Shown: in pieces, positions 1 to 7,416 of the stretch
How the letters are laid out: every line of letters starts with the position of its first letter
Position numbering within the stretch: position 1 is the stretch's first letter
Source: a virus
Virus record (IMG/VR): IMGVR_UViG_3300042260_000408
Span: 1 to 39,525 of that record
Direction: 5' to 3' (one strand)
DNA length: 39,525 bases
The notes under the pieces: generated by a model
Seen by the model: the letters and a program-made list of their open reading frames with translations, nothing else
The model's database searches: none
Told to the model about the DNA's origin: nothing
Position numbers and translations under genes: made by a program

Positions 1-126
1 TGCAATGTTGCGTTCAAGATGGCCACGAATACCACAGTCCTGTTTGGCTTCTACCAATTCATTCTCGTAGTATTCAATGAAGTCGGGTATATTACCCAAG
101 TCTTGAACTATGCGATTATACCACAT
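1..126 (-). CDS. uvsY: UvsY-like recombination mediator, N-terminal part (gene runs off the window)
   Basis: Only the first 42 codons are inside the window; the frame is open to base 1. It begins MWYNRIVQDLGNIPDFIEYY and continues with an acidic helical stretch containing AKQDCGIRGHLERN. This resembles the start of cyanophage UvsY proteins as I remember them (a 'fiYfe.el..a..el.irG.le' pattern). UvsY is the T4-type mediator that loads UvsX recombinase on single-stranded DNA coated with gp32. The ATG overlaps the stop of the upstream 76-aa gene by one base (TAATG), so translation is probably coupled, and uvsX lies one gene upstream, which supports the name. With only a fragment visible, the identification depends on context as much as sequence. 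Confidence 0.55.
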   Translation of the reverse strand, partial: MWYNRIVQDLGNIPDFIEYYENELVEAKQDCGIRGHLERNIA

Positions 127-356
127 TATTCTTCGTAGTCAGAATCTTCAAAATCATCTTCATAGCCGCCAGCATACTCTTCAAGGCTGCGTTTGGTGTA
201 TTGATCAACGCCACCAAATTCTTTTAGTTCATTATCATTTAAGTAATCAACTAAAATACTCATGATAGTATCGCTGGCTTCTTGGCGGTCTTTTTGTGGG
301 ATATACTGTTTAAGGGTGCTGTAGACTTCACCCAATACATCAACTTCGATGGTCAT
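126..356 (-). CDS. Small acidic conserved hypothetical between uvsX and uvsY (76 aa)
   Basis: A 76-aa protein with no recognised domain. It starts MTIEVDVLGEVYSTLKQYIP and ends in a strongly acidic tail rich in Asp, Glu and Tyr (EDDFEDSDYEE). Its ATG overlaps the uvsX stop as TAATG, and its own stop overlaps the uvsY start in the same way, so uvsX, this gene and uvsY form a translationally coupled unit. I recall similar small acidic proteins at the same spot in marine T4-like phages, but no function is known to me. The acidic tail could act in protein contacts, as the acidic tail of gp32 does; that is inference only. Confidence 0.8.
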   Translation of the reverse strand: MTIEVDVLGEVYSTLKQYIPQKDRQEASDTIMSILVDYLNDNELKEFGGVDQYTKRSLEEYAGGYEDDFEDSDYEE

Positions 357-1420
357 TATTCTTCCTCGGTTACAGCCGCGGGTTCTGAATTTTGTTTATG
401 TGGATGTTTGGTATAGTCTTCCATGACGCTGTCCAAACAACCGGCCTCGTTTCGTTCCCATTCTTTGCGGAACATTTTTAATTCAGTACCGTTTGCTAGT
501 TGGTATTTAAGCCTATTGCCATCTTTTGCTAATAATCCCTTGCCTTCAAACATGTCTACCAGTCCGCTGTAGGGATTCATGCCAGTTTCATAGGGAATCT
601 TTACTTGTACACCTTCAAAAGGTTTAGCGTATCTAGTTTTCATAATCTTGCATCCTGCACGAATACCTTTTACTTCGGAGATTTTGTTGCCATCTTCGTC
701 TTCTTTAAGTTTCATTTTCTTCATAGCGACAACAATGCTGGATGCGTAGATAAAACCTTGTCCGCCTGAAATTTTATCATCAGGATCAAACATGTCTTGA
801 CTTGCGTAGGTGTGGTTTGTGGCTACCAAGCCGATGTTTAGATCACCAAACATGTTTACACAATTACGAACAAGTGCTGTAAGTGCTTTAGGCTTACGGC
901 CCATATCGCCTTTTAAATCACCAGCTTCAAACTGGTTAACATCAGTAGGAGTCAACAACATACCTAAACTGTCAAGTACAAACAAAACTTTGGGTCTATC
1001 ATCTGCAGGCAGTGTTTTATATTCTTTTACAAACTCGGTGACCATTTTGGCTACATCGTCGATCATAGCCATATTAACTTTCAGCAGTTTGCTTTCACTG
1101 GTGTCCACACCCAGTGCGTGTAGCCAAGATTCATCTAGTGCGTTTTCACTGTCGATTAAGACAACATAAATGCCTTGTTGTTGTGCGTGACGCACCAAGT
1201 TGCCAGAACAGATAAAGCTTTTACCTGCGCCTGATTCACCTGCAAATACAGTGACTTTACCCAGTGGTACACCTCGATCAAATGCGCCACTGATCAAATA
1301 GTTTAAGGCATAATTGCCTGTACTGATCCAAGTATCTGGATCACGGAATCCTAAACTGATTCCATCAATACTTTTTGTAATTGTTTTACGAAATTTGCTG
1401 ACATCGAAGGGTTTTGCCAT
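356..1420 (-). CDS. uvsX: UvsX RecA-like recombinase (354 aa)
   Basis: T4-type RecA homologue that forms filaments on single-stranded DNA and drives strand exchange in recombination-dependent replication and repair. The Walker A loop is GESGAGKS at residues 61-68 and the Walker B strand is VLFVLDSLGML at about 145-155. A segment with ATNHTY near residue 200, then SGGQGF near 220, matches the DNA-binding loop region of RecA/UvsX proteins. Length is close to the T4 protein (about 390 aa). The start is an ATG preceded by AGGAAC on the minus strand. It lies downstream of gene 32 and upstream of uvsY, partners that act together on single-stranded DNA. A hairpin separates it from gene 32. Confidence 0.95.
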   Translation of the reverse strand: MAKPFDVSKFRKTITKSIDGISLGFRDPDTWISTGNYALNYLISGAFDRGVPLGKVTVFAGESGAGKSFICSGNLVRHAQQQGIYVVLIDSENALDESWLHALGVDTSESKLLKVNMAMIDDVAKMVTEFVKEYKTLPADDRPKVLFVLDSLGMLLTPTDVNQFEAGDLKGDMGRKPKALTALVRNCVNMFGDLNIGLVATNHTYASQDMFDPDDKISGGQGFIYASSIVVAMKKMKLKEDEDGNKISEVKGIRAGCKIMKTRYAKPFEGVQVKIPYETGMNPYSGLVDMFEGKGLLAKDGNRLKYQLANGTELKMFRKEWERNEAGCLDSVMEDYTKHPHKQNSEPAAVTEEE

Positions 1421-1461
1421 GATAGTTCCTATTTTATTGATTATTTTATTTTAAGAGTAAA

Positions 1462-1482
1462 GTAGGGGACCGTCTCCCCTAC
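1462..1482 (-). terminator. Hairpin between gene 32 and uvsX (possible attenuator or processing site)
   Basis: GTAGGGGA and TCCCCTAC form a perfect 8-bp stem around a 5-base loop in the 84-bp gap between the gp32 stop and the uvsX start. On the minus (coding) strand the stem is followed by TTTACTCTT rather than a clean run of T, so a full terminator is doubtful. It could partly reduce read-through into uvsX, as gp32 is needed in much larger amounts, or stabilise the gene 32 mRNA 3' end. Confidence 0.6.
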
Positions 1483-1504
1483 ATGACACAAGCAGCAATA
1501 ACTA

Positions 1505-2497
1505 TTATTGCTTTTGACGGTTTCTGATTTGAGCTAGGATGTCCATGGCATTTTTACTGCCAGTGGCCTGTGGTTTGGCTACAGGAGCTTCGTCTTCTGC
1601 ATCATCGCCACTCCAAGGAGGAGTTTCATCTTCAACTACGGTGAGTTTAGGAGCAGCGGCTGCTGGGCGGGCTGCAGCAGCATCAGCAGCAGATTCTTTA
1701 GCAGGAGCGGACATGCCTGCGGGCTTGTAGTAAGCACCCCAGCGTTCCATATCAAATGGTTCGCCATCAACACTGGCTTCGAACATTTCTTTAATGATCT
1801 TAAGTTCTGTGTCGTTGGGTTTCTTGGGCAAAAAGTCAGCCAAATTGTATAGACCATACTTTTCGATTGCCGCAAGTTCATCTGCGTTCAGCGCAGATTC
1901 TTTACGAGCCCAAGTACTGGTACTGTAGTCTGCATAACCACCTTTACTGGTTTTCTTAATGTTGAAATCAAGACCAGCTTCGTAGTCTGTGGGCATGTTT
2001 TCCAGTTCTGGGTCCATGAGCGCATTTTTAACTAAGTTAAAAATCTGTGGGCTGATGATAAATCTGCGAATAGGATTTTCTGGGGACTTGTCATCAGTCA
2101 AAGGATTGTCGCGAATAAATCCTTGAAACAAATAAGACTTTTTCTTCCAATACTTACGGCCCATGTCTTCAAGACTTTTGTCTTTGAACCAAGTACGCAC
2201 TTCAGCTAGTACTGGACAAGCTTCGCCCCACATTTCTACACAGGGAACCTGTACAAAAGTTGGTTTGCTGTCGGGTTGACCTTTAACGCCTGCGAAAGGC
2301 AATTTGATCATCAGTCTTTCAATCCAGAAAAAACTGTTTTTACTGTCTGCGTCTGGGAGGAATCTAACACGAGCGGTAGTTCCTTCTGCGATGTTCCAAT
2401 GGGCGTAAATGCCATTGTCTCCGCCGGATTGGTTTGAACCTGGACGGTTCTCTTGAGCTTGTAATTTTGCTCGAATTTCAGCTAATGATGTGGCCAT
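1505..2497 (-). CDS. 32: gp32 single-stranded DNA-binding protein (330 aa)
   Basis: Replication, recombination and repair SSB of T4-like phages. The chosen start gives MATSLAEIRAKLQAQENRP and is preceded at the right distance by AAGGAGAAC; an upstream in-frame ATG at 2569 lies at the promoter -10 region and is rejected. The OB-fold core has the expected ERLMIKLPF and VPCVEMWGEACPVL stretches. The C-terminal part from about residue 265 is Ala/Pro/acidic rich (DETPPWSGDDAEDEAP), the usual acidic tail that contacts other replication proteins, followed by a basic end (AMDILAQIRNRQKQ). The expected zinc ligands are less clear than in T4: a Cys-x6-Cys pair is visible near residue 90. The gene has its own sigma70-like promoter and precedes uvsX. 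Confidence 0.92.
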   Translation of the reverse strand: MATSLAEIRAKLQAQENRPGSNQSGGDNGIYAHWNIAEGTTARVRFLPDADSKNSFFWIERLMIKLPFAGVKGQPDSKPTFVQVPCVEMWGEACPVLAEVRTWFKDKSLEDMGRKYWKKKSYLFQGFIRDNPLTDDKSPENPIRRFIISPQIFNLVKNALMDPELENMPTDYEAGLDFNIKKTSKGGYADYSTSTWARKESALNADELAAIEKYGLYNLADFLPKKPNDTELKIIKEMFEASVDGEPFDMERWGAYYKPAGMSAPAKESAADAAAARPAAAAPKLTVVEDETPPWSGDDAEDEAPVAKPQATGSKNAMDILAQIRNRQKQ

Positions 2498-2559
2498 AAT
2501 AGTTCTCCTTAAAAAATGCCATGATGTTTGTGCTTGGATATACGCCTGCACCTTGCAAG

Positions 2560-2587
2560 TGTATAACACGTGTATTTAGTCTGTCAA
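2560..2587 (-). promoter_or_regulatory. Sigma70-type promoter for gene 32, overlapping a late-box-like CTAAATA
   Basis: On the minus strand TTGACA (2582-2587) and TATACA (2560-2565) are separated by 16 bp. Between them lies CTAAATA, similar to the T4 late-promoter core, and the palindrome ACACGTGT. The predicted mRNA has a leader of about 55-60 nt before the gp32 ATG, ending in AAGGAGAAC. In T4 the gene 32 leader is the target of autoregulation by gp32; whether this leader folds similarly was not established. Confidence 0.7.
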
Positions 2588-2663
2588 GACAAAAAGTGAA
2601 AATTTTGTTGAGCACAGGCATAGTTTAACTGTGCTTTTGATCTCAGTCAAATTATTTGATAAA

Positions 2664-4364
2664 TTAACTCACAGCCGGATTCAAATTAATTTGTAAGGGT
2701 TTCATTGGCTCTTGTTCAATTGGTTTAGCAGGCTTACCATCAGGTTCACCAAAATCAGATTTTGGTGTTTGTAGTTCCGGTGCAGGTTCTGCAGGAGGCA
2801 AGTTTTTGATTTTTTGTTCAACATCTGTGGCCAATTTTTGTTGTATGAATTGGTTATAGATATTTTTGTGTGTTTCGCTGGTTGGGTCAACTAGGTAGCC
2901 GTCTTTGGCAAAATAAAATTTATTTGGGTTGTTGCGATCTTGATAGACCTGCATTTGAACCTGCTGTTGTTCACTTACTTTCTTTTTTTTTACTCCGGCC
3001 AAATTCATGATAGTGTCTAAGTCTTCATGAACTGCTGAACTCATTCTACTTAAATCTCTATCAAATGTGCTGGAGCCATAAGTGTTGTCTTTGGGGTCTT
3101 GAACTTTTAATTCTGGTAACCCAATGCCTTTGCTGAGTAAAACATTTTCGGCTCTGTCTACTTCTTCTTTGCTGTCAAAATAGTAAACACCGTCAACAAA
3201 TCTATATTCAAAACTCCACTGAGTTAAAATTTCATCTATTTTTTCATCAACAGTTTCGGCTTCATTATAATCTGGATGTTGTGTGGTATAGGGTTCGGGG
3301 TTTGATACTTTACTAAAAGGACTGTCATTTTCCTTTAAGGTGTTGGCCCATAATTCAAATTCTTCGCCAACTTGTTCACTTCTTGTTTTATAAGCTTTGT
3401 GTACCAAAGGCAGTGCGTCCATTAAGTTTTCGTCGAATACTCTTTTAGTGAAACGCTCTTTAAGTGCTTCAATGTCAAATTCGTCTTCAGTCAATGATTC
3501 GGGTTGCCACAGCGCACGATATTGTTCATAACCTCGTTGTCCGCGAATAGTAAACAAATCTCTATGCAGCTTACCATAATGATCAATAGCAGATTCTACC
3601 ATTACTTGTGTTTCTACATCTTCAAAAGTTCTGCCGCGCATATTTCTTGCAAAATGTTTCAGTGTTTCCATTTCGCTGATAATTTGTTTGATGTGTTGAC
3701 CAAAATCATCATGTACCGAGCCACCGTTCATAACATGTCTTGCATAAGCTCTTGCGCCGTTAACTGTGGTGCCTTGAGGCAGTCTATGTCTCTCGCCTAA
3801 GGAATTCTCGATGTAGATTGCGTCAATGTTTCGGCTTCTTGCACCGGGCTTAGTTTCGTCCACAATGGGTTTACTGTGTCTGGCAATAATTTTTACATCT
3901 TTAAGCTTTTGATAACTGCTGCGGCTAGTACCATACATTTTGCCTTCGCTAAGTCGTAAATCTACTTCACTGCTGTCTACTACTTCGGCGTCTCTATTTG
4001 CATGTTTTAGATCTCGGAGATTTAATCCGCTTTTAGCAATATCACGAACATCAAATCTTTTGAATCTAGTCTGCATGGCAAAGAATTTTAATTGGCGCAG
4101 AAAATGATACCAAGACTTCTTTTCATCGTCGCTCATGTCTTGATCAATATCTTTGTCGTAGTAAACTTTAAAACTTTCGCCGTCGATAATGCTGATAGTA
4201 ATGTTGCCATAGTTTTGACCGTTTTTAACATAGTCAAAATTAAAGAAACGAGCTTTAGTGGGATCTAATGTTGTTTTGGCATTTTCGTCGCCTATGCTGA
4301 TATCGCTGAATCTACTGCGAATTTCATCAAATGTTGCTTCTGCGCGATGTTCAATATTGTTCAT
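2664..4364 (-). CDS. Conserved orphan protein of aquatic T4-like phages (566 aa)
   Basis: I do not recognise a named family. The N-terminus (MNNIEHRAEATFDEIRSRFS) is followed by a mixed alpha/beta region with FFNFDYV and NYGNITISIID. Then come MYGTSRSSYQKL and IIARHSKP near residues 145-165, RSRNIDAIYIENSLGERHRLP near 178-197, and a helical segment to about residue 300. The last 80 residues are Pro/Glu/Lys rich and probably disordered. I recall similar proteins in uncultured marine myophage genomes, always without function. There are no membrane segments, signal peptide or nucleotide-binding motif. It sits between terL and gene 32 and starts 7 bp after a late-promoter box with no Shine-Dalgarno, so it may be a late, perhaps virion, protein. 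Confidence 0.75.
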   Translation of the reverse strand: MNNIEHRAEATFDEIRSRFSDISIGDENAKTTLDPTKARFFNFDYVKNGQNYGNITISIIDGESFKVYYDKDIDQDMSDDEKKSWYHFLRQLKFFAMQTRFKRFDVRDIAKSGLNLRDLKHANRDAEVVDSSEVDLRLSEGKMYGTSRSSYQKLKDVKIIARHSKPIVDETKPGARSRNIDAIYIENSLGERHRLPQGTTVNGARAYARHVMNGGSVHDDFGQHIKQIISEMETLKHFARNMRGRTFEDVETQVMVESAIDHYGKLHRDLFTIRGQRGYEQYRALWQPESLTEDEFDIEALKERFTKRVFDENLMDALPLVHKAYKTRSEQVGEEFELWANTLKENDSPFSKVSNPEPYTTQHPDYNEAETVDEKIDEILTQWSFEYRFVDGVYYFDSKEEVDRAENVLLSKGIGLPELKVQDPKDNTYGSSTFDRDLSRMSSAVHEDLDTIMNLAGVKKKKVSEQQQVQMQVYQDRNNPNKFYFAKDGYLVDPTSETHKNIYNQFIQQKLATDVEQKIKNLPPAEPAPELQTPKSDFGEPDGKPAKPIEQEPMKPLQINLNPAVS

Positions 4365-4371
4365 AATAATA

Positions 4372-4379
4372 TATTTATT
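4372..4379 (-). promoter_or_regulatory. T4-type late promoter box (AATAAATA), 7 bp before ATG
   Basis: AATAAATA on the minus strand matches seven of eight bases of the T4 late consensus TATAAATA. It overlaps the terL stop codon and lies 7 bp upstream of the ATG of the 566-aa gene, with no Shine-Dalgarno between. If used, the mRNA would start at or within a few bases of the ATG. Confidence 0.55.
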
Positions 4380-5943
4380 AACTTAGCATTATAAAAGGCA
4401 TAGGCACTACCAGTTCGCTGTCATCTTTTAACTTTTCATCTACATTAGGATCGAAATCTCTAATTACGCCAGCCATGCGTACAGCTAACAACATACTCAT
4501 TACAAGATCATCTGTTTCGCCCAATTTAGCTGCAAAGCTGCTGCCAGATGCTACAAATACTTTGAGTTCGCTGACCAGTGCTTTACTAGCGATGTGCAGT
4601 TTGCGTGTTTCTATTAGGTTTTTCATCTTACTACAAGCACTGATTTTGGTTTTATGGGTTGTGTTAAAACCTTTTCTATATCTGCGTGTAGCGCCGGGCC
4701 TACCAGGTTCACTTAAAAATATACCCTTAATATTTTCTTCGCCGTATTCTTCTATGGCAATCAGTGCAGCTTCGCCCAGTGTATTATTTTCTACACTGTA
4801 GTATATGTCAGTTTCATTACCAATTTCTTCCGAAATGTATTTGACAACTTCAGCTAGAATTTTTACCTGCTGTTGTACTGGTGTTTTATTGTGTTGCCAT
4901 TCACCTATCTGCATCATGCTAGGCATTTCTAGTATTTGAATGGCTGCGGGATCTCCGCCTGTGCCCAAACTGGGATCTAATGCCACACAATAGATATTAT
5001 TTTTACTGGGTTTTTTATACCAACGAACTTGTCCTTGTTTTAGCAAAGGATCTATGCCAGCCATTTCAGTTAAAAATATGGGATTGATTAGTGTTTCATC
5101 ATGTATAATAAATTCGCATTCCATTTCTCTGCGGAATCGTTCTTCGCCTAATTGACTACGCATACTAGCAGCCCAAGCGTCATCCCTGTCAGGATGTTCC
5201 TGCCACTTACTACGATAAGCTCTAAATCCGTTTACACCAATTTCAGTTTCGTTACCATACTCGTCTTGTGTTTTGTTAGCTTGACGCCATATCTGTGCAA
5301 ACTGATCTTCGTCGCTGTTGGGTGTACTGGTTATAATACATTTACCGCCAGTGGCTAATGTTGGGCTGATAGAAGTCCAAAACTCAGAAGCAATAGTAGG
5401 TCTTACGAATGCGAACTCGTCACAGTACAGCAGTGATATACTCATACCACGACCAGTGTTTTCTGTTGTGGTAGCACTGACAATTCTTGATCCATTATCA
5501 AAGTCAATGCTGCCTTTATTATAACTGACAACGCCTGCACGAATAAAATCAGGCACACTTTCATAAGCGTATCTAATTCTCTGCATGATTTCCTGGCTAC
5601 CAGTGTATTTGTGAGCCGCAACCAATATAGTGCTGTCAGGAACAAACATAGCATACCAAAGCAAGTAGCCAGCAGCAGTGGTGCTTTTGCCAGTCTGTCT
5701 GGGCATGAGACTGATACTGTATCTAAAACTATGGTAAGTATGAACTAGCCTTCTTTGGTAATCATACGGGTCATACTTCATCCTACCTCTTGTGGGATGC
5801 TGTATGTAAAAATAGTTTTCCAAAAAATACTCAGGACCAGTTTCGGGATCACTGCACAGCATGATCTCTTTTATTTGGTTAGCGGTATAACTTTCAACCT
5901 GATTTGGTTTTTTTACTAATACCGTTTCGAGCGTTTTAGCCAT
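4378..5943 (-). CDS. 17: gp17 large terminase subunit, packaging ATPase and nuclease (521 aa)
   Basis: Motor that pumps phage DNA into the prohead and cuts it at headful. N-terminal ATPase: Walker A MPRQTGKST at about residues 80-88, Walker B ISLLYCDE at 169-176 with the catalytic Glu, and a coupling segment ITSTPN near 204-209. C-terminal RNase H-like nuclease: first acidic residue in VALDPSLGTGGDP (D323), second in SVENN (E385), third in GETDDLVMS (D478 or D479). Length is slightly below T4 gp17 (610 aa). The small subunit gp16 is encoded separately at 13350-13841. The ATG is preceded by a long AT-rich leader from the palindromic late promoter at 5969-5982. Confidence 0.96.
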   Translation of the reverse strand: MAKTLETVLVKKPNQVESYTANQIKEIMLCSDPETGPEYFLENYFYIQHPTRGRMKYDPYDYQRRLVHTYHSFRYSISLMPRQTGKSTTAAGYLLWYAMFVPDSTILVAAHKYTGSQEIMQRIRYAYESVPDFIRAGVVSYNKGSIDFDNGSRIVSATTTENTGRGMSISLLYCDEFAFVRPTIASEFWTSISPTLATGGKCIITSTPNSDEDQFAQIWRQANKTQDEYGNETEIGVNGFRAYRSKWQEHPDRDDAWAASMRSQLGEERFRREMECEFIIHDETLINPIFLTEMAGIDPLLKQGQVRWYKKPSKNNIYCVALDPSLGTGGDPAAIQILEMPSMMQIGEWQHNKTPVQQQVKILAEVVKYISEEIGNETDIYYSVENNTLGEAALIAIEEYGEENIKGIFLSEPGRPGATRRYRKGFNTTHKTKISACSKMKNLIETRKLHIASKALVSELKVFVASGSSFAAKLGETDDLVMSMLLAVRMAGVIRDFDPNVDEKLKDDSELVVPMPFIMLS

Positions 5944-5968
5944 TGTTCAAAATATAATAAGATACTAT

Positions 5969-5982
5969 AATAAATATTTATT
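5969..5982. promoter_or_regulatory. Palindromic bidirectional late promoter between terL and HNH gene
   Basis: The 14-bp sequence AATAAATATTTATT is a perfect palindrome, so it presents the late box AATAAATA on both strands (5969-5976 on plus, 5975-5982 on minus). It lies in the 63-bp gap between divergent genes: terL leftward and the HNH endonuclease rightward. A plus-strand TATAAT also overlaps it. Confidence 0.6.
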
Positions 5983-6006
5983 GCAACAACCAAGTGAGAG
6001 TTCAAA

Positions 6007-6546
6007 TTGTCAGATGTGCTGCTGTTAAACAGCGACTTTAATCCAATCAGCATTCTTCCCTTAAGTGTAATAAGTTGGCAACATGCCGTTAAATTATATT
6101 TTTTGGATAGAATTCAAATTCTTGAAGAATACGACGACTGGGAAATTCACAGTGAATACTTGACTATGAAAGTTCCTGCTGTCTGTGTGACCAAAGATTA
6201 CTTTAAATTCAAAAAGGCTGCAAAATTCAGTCGCAGTAATTTGTTTTTGCGCGATCTATATCAGTGTCAGTACTGCGGTGATACTTTTGATCACAAAGAA
6301 CTGACATTAGATCATGTCAAGCCACGCAGCCGGGGCGGTAAAACAAACTGGGAAAATAGTGTAACAGCTTGCCGTAGTTGCAATTTTCGAAAAGGTACCC
6401 ATGACTGGAAACCTTTGCGGGAGCCATACAAACCAGATCATTTTCAACTAATTAATAAATGGCGGCAAAGGCCTATACAGGTCAAACATGCAAGTTGGTA
6501 TGTGTATTTGGGCTTAGAGATTCCAGATAAAAAACAAAATCTTTAA
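6007..6546 (+). CDS. HNH endonuclease (179 aa)
   Basis: Free-standing HNH nuclease. Zinc-binding Cys pairs at C87/C90 (CQYC) and C122/C125 (CRSC) frame the HNH core: LTLDHVKPRSRGG with D102-H103, and NSVTAC with N117. The N-terminal half (LLLNSDFNPISILPLSVISW) and the C-terminal HASWYVYLGLE are typical of a widespread phage and cyanobacterial HNH family. The start is TTG at 6007 (GTG at 6016 is possible); no good Shine-Dalgarno is visible. It is the only plus-strand gene in the first 21 kb and sits between terL and the head-protein cluster, opposite a GIY-YIG gene with which its 3' end overlaps by 65 bp. A homing role, or help in packaging-related cutting as for other HNH proteins next to terminases, is possible. 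Confidence 0.9.
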   Translation: MSDVLLLNSDFNPISILPLSVISWQHAVKLYFLDRIQILEEYDDWEIHSEYLTMKVPAVCVTKDYFKFKKAAKFSRSNLFLRDLYQCQYCGDTFDHKELTLDHVKPRSRGGKTNWENSVTACRSCNFRKGTHDWKPLREPYKPDHFQLINKWRQRPIQVKHASWYVYLGLEIPDKKQNL

Positions 6547-7138
6547 ACTTTCCGTTTTTGATTTTCAAATCAGGATACTTATAAGCAAGATAATATATAT
6601 TTCTTTGCTTGTATCCTGATATTTTTTCATACTCCCCTACACTATCATAATATGATATTTTACCTAGCGGATTAATAACTTTTAATCTGTATTTTATATT
6701 CCATGGTTTTTGACCTTGCTTGAATGATGCAGAATGCTTTATTTTTTTCCCTTTTTTTGATTCTTTCATTTTTTCTATTGCTTCTGGTGAATTTATTTTT
6801 CCTTTGTTACTAGAAGATATTTTCTTTTTTGTTTCATCTGAATGCCGCATACCGCTTGTGCCCCTGTCACCGCCATCAGTTAAATTACGCAATATTCCTG
6901 TACCTATATCTTTTCTACCGTACCATTTAATAAGTCTGCGTTCTAGAGCACAAGCTCCTACATTGGTCAAATTGCATTCTATGAAAACTATTCGTTTTTT
7001 ATCTATAGGAACTTTTACATTGTGAGCCGAAGCAAAGGCACGAGAAGAATGTCCTTTACCTATGTAATATGGTGTTGAATCTGATTTTCTTAAATAGGCA
7101 TATACATAATACCTATTTGTGTCATCTATAAATAACAT
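6482..7138 (-). CDS. GIY-YIG homing-type endonuclease with NUMOD3-like motif (218 aa)
   Basis: GIY-YIG fold signature at the N-terminus: YYVYAYLR (10-17) followed by YYIGKG (24-29), then ALERRLIKWYGR with a candidate catalytic Glu. A NUMOD3-like DNA-binding motif follows (HSDETKKKISSSNKGK, repeated in weaker form as SPEAIEKMKESKKGKK). The C-terminal part is Lys/Tyr rich and may contain a second DNA-reading domain. The protein is a likely selfish mobile element of the T4 Seg type. Its 3' end overlaps the convergent HNH gene. It has its own late box (7201-7208), a leader with a two-part hairpin, and a GGGAG Shine-Dalgarno. Codon use is more AT-rich than the flanking genes, consistent with independent acquisition. 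Confidence 0.88.
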   Translation of the reverse strand: MLFIDDTNRYYVYAYLRKSDSTPYYIGKGHSSRAFASAHNVKVPIDKKRIVFIECNLTNVGACALERRLIKWYGRKDIGTGILRNLTDGGDRGTSGMRHSDETKKKISSSNKGKINSPEAIEKMKESKKGKKIKHSASFKQGQKPWNIKYRLKVINPLGKISYYDSVGEYEKISGYKQRNIYYLAYKYPDLKIKNGKFKDFVFYLESLSPNTHTNLHV

Positions 7139-7164
7139 TGCTGATGCTCCCTTAAAGCGTTAGA

Positions 7165-7195
7165 GTAGTTGGGATTGTCCAGATCCGCGAACTAC
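7165..7195 (-). promoter_or_regulatory. Two-tier hairpin in the leader of the GIY-YIG gene
   Basis: On the minus strand GTAGTT pairs with AACTAC and, inside it, GGAT pairs with ATCC, leaving a 7-base loop. The hairpin begins about where a transcript from the late box at 7201-7208 would start and ends about 15 nt before the GGGAG ribosome binding site. It would form a 5'-terminal mRNA hairpin. Confidence 0.5.
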
Positions 7196-7200
7196 ACTTA

Positions 7201-7208
7201 TATTTATT
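7201..7208 (-). promoter_or_regulatory. Late promoter box (AATAAATA) for GIY-YIG gene
   Basis: AATAAATA on the minus strand, overlapping the stop codon of the 69-aa gene and lying 62 bp before the GIY-YIG ATG. The mobile gene therefore appears to carry its own late transcription start. Confidence 0.55.
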
Positions 7209-7416
7209 AAATTGGTTTTTCTTTTGTAAGATATGGCCTCGAGAACCACAAGCGGAACCAATCTTCGGTGCCTGGTTTTATTTTATGCTTACGCATAAGT
7301 TTGGCTTTTTCAGTACCTGTGTAACTGATATTTTCAGTTTGGCCGGGTTTGTATTCTTGCCACTGTGGTCTATTGCCAATGCCTGCTAAGACTTTAAGTT
7401 CTTGTACAGCGTCCAT
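7207..7416 (-). CDS. Small hypothetical protein (69 aa)
   Basis: Starts MDAVQELKVLAGIGNRPQWQ and is basic in its second half (KAKLMRKHKIKPGTEDWFRLWF). No known family is recognised. The KHKIKPGTEDWFRLWFSRPYLT segment is conserved-looking and may be a small structured domain. Its ATG overlaps the stop of the 127-aa gene by one base, so it is the last member of the coupled 203-977-652-127-69-aa gene series. I recall similar short proteins near the packaging genes of marine T4-like phages, without function. Confidence 0.72.
   Translation of the reverse strand: MDAVQELKVLAGIGNRPQWQEYKPGQTENISYTGTEKAKLMRKHKIKPGTEDWFRLWFSRPYLTKEKPI

Noticed and set aside
2498-2569. Longer N-terminus for gp32 from an upstream ATG at 2569
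   Set aside because: It would begin at the promoter -10 region; the ATG at 2497 has a strong Shine-Dalgarno and gives the expected gp32 start.
6007-7138. Group I intron or intein hosting the endonucleases
   Set aside because: The neighbouring genes are intact and not split, and no splice-junction or intein motif is seen; these are free-standing endonucleases.
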